The notes beneath the pieces are model-generated. The model ran no database searches. It had not been told where the DNA came from and worked only from the letters and a program-made list of their open reading frames with translations. The position numbers and the translations under genes are program-made. From Echinarachnius parma (taxonomy: Eukaryota; Echinodermata; Echinoidea; Clypeasteroida; Echinarachniidae): 64,000 nt of DNA. This document shows positions 62,735 through 64,000 of this stretch, one piece after another. Location of the stretch: positions 1 through 64,000 of the forward strand of contig JBAMJV010011027.1 of NCBI GenBank assembly GCA_037951105.1, read 5' to 3'. Numbering within the stretch: position 1 is the first letter of the stretch; each line of letters begins with the position of its first letter.

Positions 62735-64000
62735 ATGTCGCAAGGGCCGCCGGGACAGCCGCAAGGTCAAAAGTCTCTGACGCAGAGCAAGGACACACAG
62801 CTCAAGTCCTACAAGCGCAGATTGCGGGATGACACCCAGTCCATACTGGACAACTTCACAGAGATCCTCAAGCTTGCAAGAGTTAGTACAATTTACTATA
62901 TTTCTCAATTTTTGACAAGATTTTGTACATTTGGCAATAATGTTTAGCTTTCAAAGTTTTCATTGTAAATGTAATTGTTGTAAAAATTGTATTTTTTAAT
63001 GATGGTCTGTAGGTGACGTTGCTGAGTTACCAACCGTCTAGAGTTTTGGGTTTGAGTAACTTATCTTAATGGAAATTCATGATAATACTTTTGTTTGTAT
63101 TGTCTTCTCATCACTATGGTAAAAGAGTTGCGGATGAGACCCAAGCTGAGACAAGCTGAGGGAAAACAAAGCCGAACAGAGAGAAGCTCAAGACATTTTT
63201 GGACTGATTTAGAATTATATTCAAAGAACTCTAGTTCAATATTTTAATTGTTTAATATTTGTATGATCATAAATGGATTATCAAGGGTTGAGTGAAATTC
63301 ATGGTATTTAATTGTTTATTTTCTTTCCTTTTCATTACTATGGTAACAGGTAGAGGATGAGACCCAAGTGTCGAGACAAACTCAGGGAGAACAAGACCAA
63401 ACAGAGATGCAAGTCAGGGCTTGTAATATTGTAAGTTCACCCCCCCCCCCCTCCTTTCCCCTCATGCTTGTGAAAATTCAGACAGTCTCTCTCTTCACCA
63501 ACTTTATTTTTGAAGCAAGTAGTTATGTACATTTGTGTGTATTTATTTAGGAAAAACACTTCTAAAACAGAATGAATGTTAAGTTACAAAAGTAACATTT
63601 GTTTGTGAGTCTTATCATTTCTAAGGAACTATTTTTCAAGCACTTTGTAGTATTATTTCATTTCTTGTTGAAGCATGCTGCTTCTCAGTGATCCAACCTA
63701 TGCATTGATTTTTTTCTTCCTGTTTTATGTTTTTACTATAAACAAAATTCTTGTGTATTTTCAGAAAGAAAAAAATCAAATTAATTCAAAGAATATCTCT
63801 GTACATACAACTTAATGTTTTCTTTCCGTTTTGCTCTGGCAGGTGAGAGCAGGGGAGTCCCTCATCTCCCTGGTCGCCGACATCAAACTCTTCCTCATCC
63901 TCAACGACTTCCCGCTCGCGAACGAGAACATCGAGAAGAGGGCGCGATTCCTCGGCAACCTGCAGAGCAACGTCGACGGCAAGATCGTGCAGCTGCGCGA
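62735..64000 (+). CDS. MED22: MED22, Mediator head subunit (5' part, runs off the edge)
   Basis: Exons 62735-62881 (49 codons), 63350-63430 (27 codons) and 63843-64000 (52 codons plus 2 bases, continuing beyond the window). Borders are AGA|GTTAGT, ACAG|GTAGAG, ATT|GTAAGT and GCAG|GTGAGA. The protein reads KSYKRRLRDDTQSILDNFTE, then VEDETQVSRQTQGEQDQ, then NI-VRAGESLISLVADIK and FLILNDFP, a close match along vertebrate MED22 (Surf5). MED22 is a coiled-coil subunit of the Mediator head, which links transcription factors to RNA polymerase II. The N-terminus is Gly/Pro/Gln-rich and slightly longer than in vertebrates. The start at 62735 is the only in-frame ATG after the leader. Confidence 0.95.
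63117..63200 (+). pseudogene. Decayed copy of MED22 exon 2
   Basis: GATGAGACCCAAG...GAGACAA...CTGAGGGAAAACAA...AACAGAGAG matches exon 2 (63350-63430) with indels. The acceptor TAACAG has become TAAAAG and the frame is broken. Also repeated is the preceding TCACTATGGTAA flank. Confidence 0.8.

Overview
The window is eukaryotic, from an animal. It has long spliced genes with GT/AG introns, AT-rich introns, many short inverted-repeat transposons, a non-LTR retrotransposon and very long poly-G/poly-C runs. The gene content (a p67phox-type NADPH oxidase activator, TRUB2, MED22) and the style of repeats suggest a marine invertebrate deuterostome, most likely an echinoderm. That placement is inference, because no taxonomic marker gene is present.

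Layout. Positions 1-22,500 hold no recognisable host gene and are a mosaic of mobile DNA. It includes a 2.38-kb direct tandem duplication (3390-8152), a 2.4-kb inverted-repeat element with apparent TAA target duplications (8661-11093), and a nested palindromic mosaic (13630-17590) in which later insertions can be dated against their empty counterparts. It also holds several copies of a poly-G family carrying a roughly 31-bp GAGACC-rich minisatellite. A nearly full-length LINE with a 1.2-kb-codon endonuclease-reverse transcriptase ORF lies on the minus strand at about 22,520-26,330.

Positions 27,825-48,440 (plus strand) carry one 11-exon gene that I reconstruct as a 1,194-residue p67phox/NOXA-like protein. 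Its TPR plus activation-region module is present twice in tandem, with matching exon boundaries and phases. A 577-residue proline-rich exon and a single divergent SH3 domain follow. No central SH3 or PB1 domain is visible. Both modules keep the Arg/Asn/Asp residues that in human p67phox contact Rac-GTP, and both keep a DYLGK activation-region motif.

Positions 53,326-56,558 (minus strand) carry a complete five-exon TRUB2 gene (326 residues). Positions 62,735-64,000 (plus strand) carry the first three coding exons of MED22, which runs off the right edge. Between these two genes lie an ATC microsatellite and a decayed PIF/Harbinger transposon (60,135-62,426) with TAA target duplications. It sits inside one copy of a small duplication that involves MED22 exon 1.

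A recurring oddity is partial tandem copies of exons next to the genuine exon in all three genes: p67phox-like exons 4, 5 and the terminal exon, TRUB2 exons 2 and 4, and MED22 exons 1 and 2. They could be decayed exon duplications or an assembly effect. At least one, in the p67phox-like gene, could act as an in-frame poison terminal exon.
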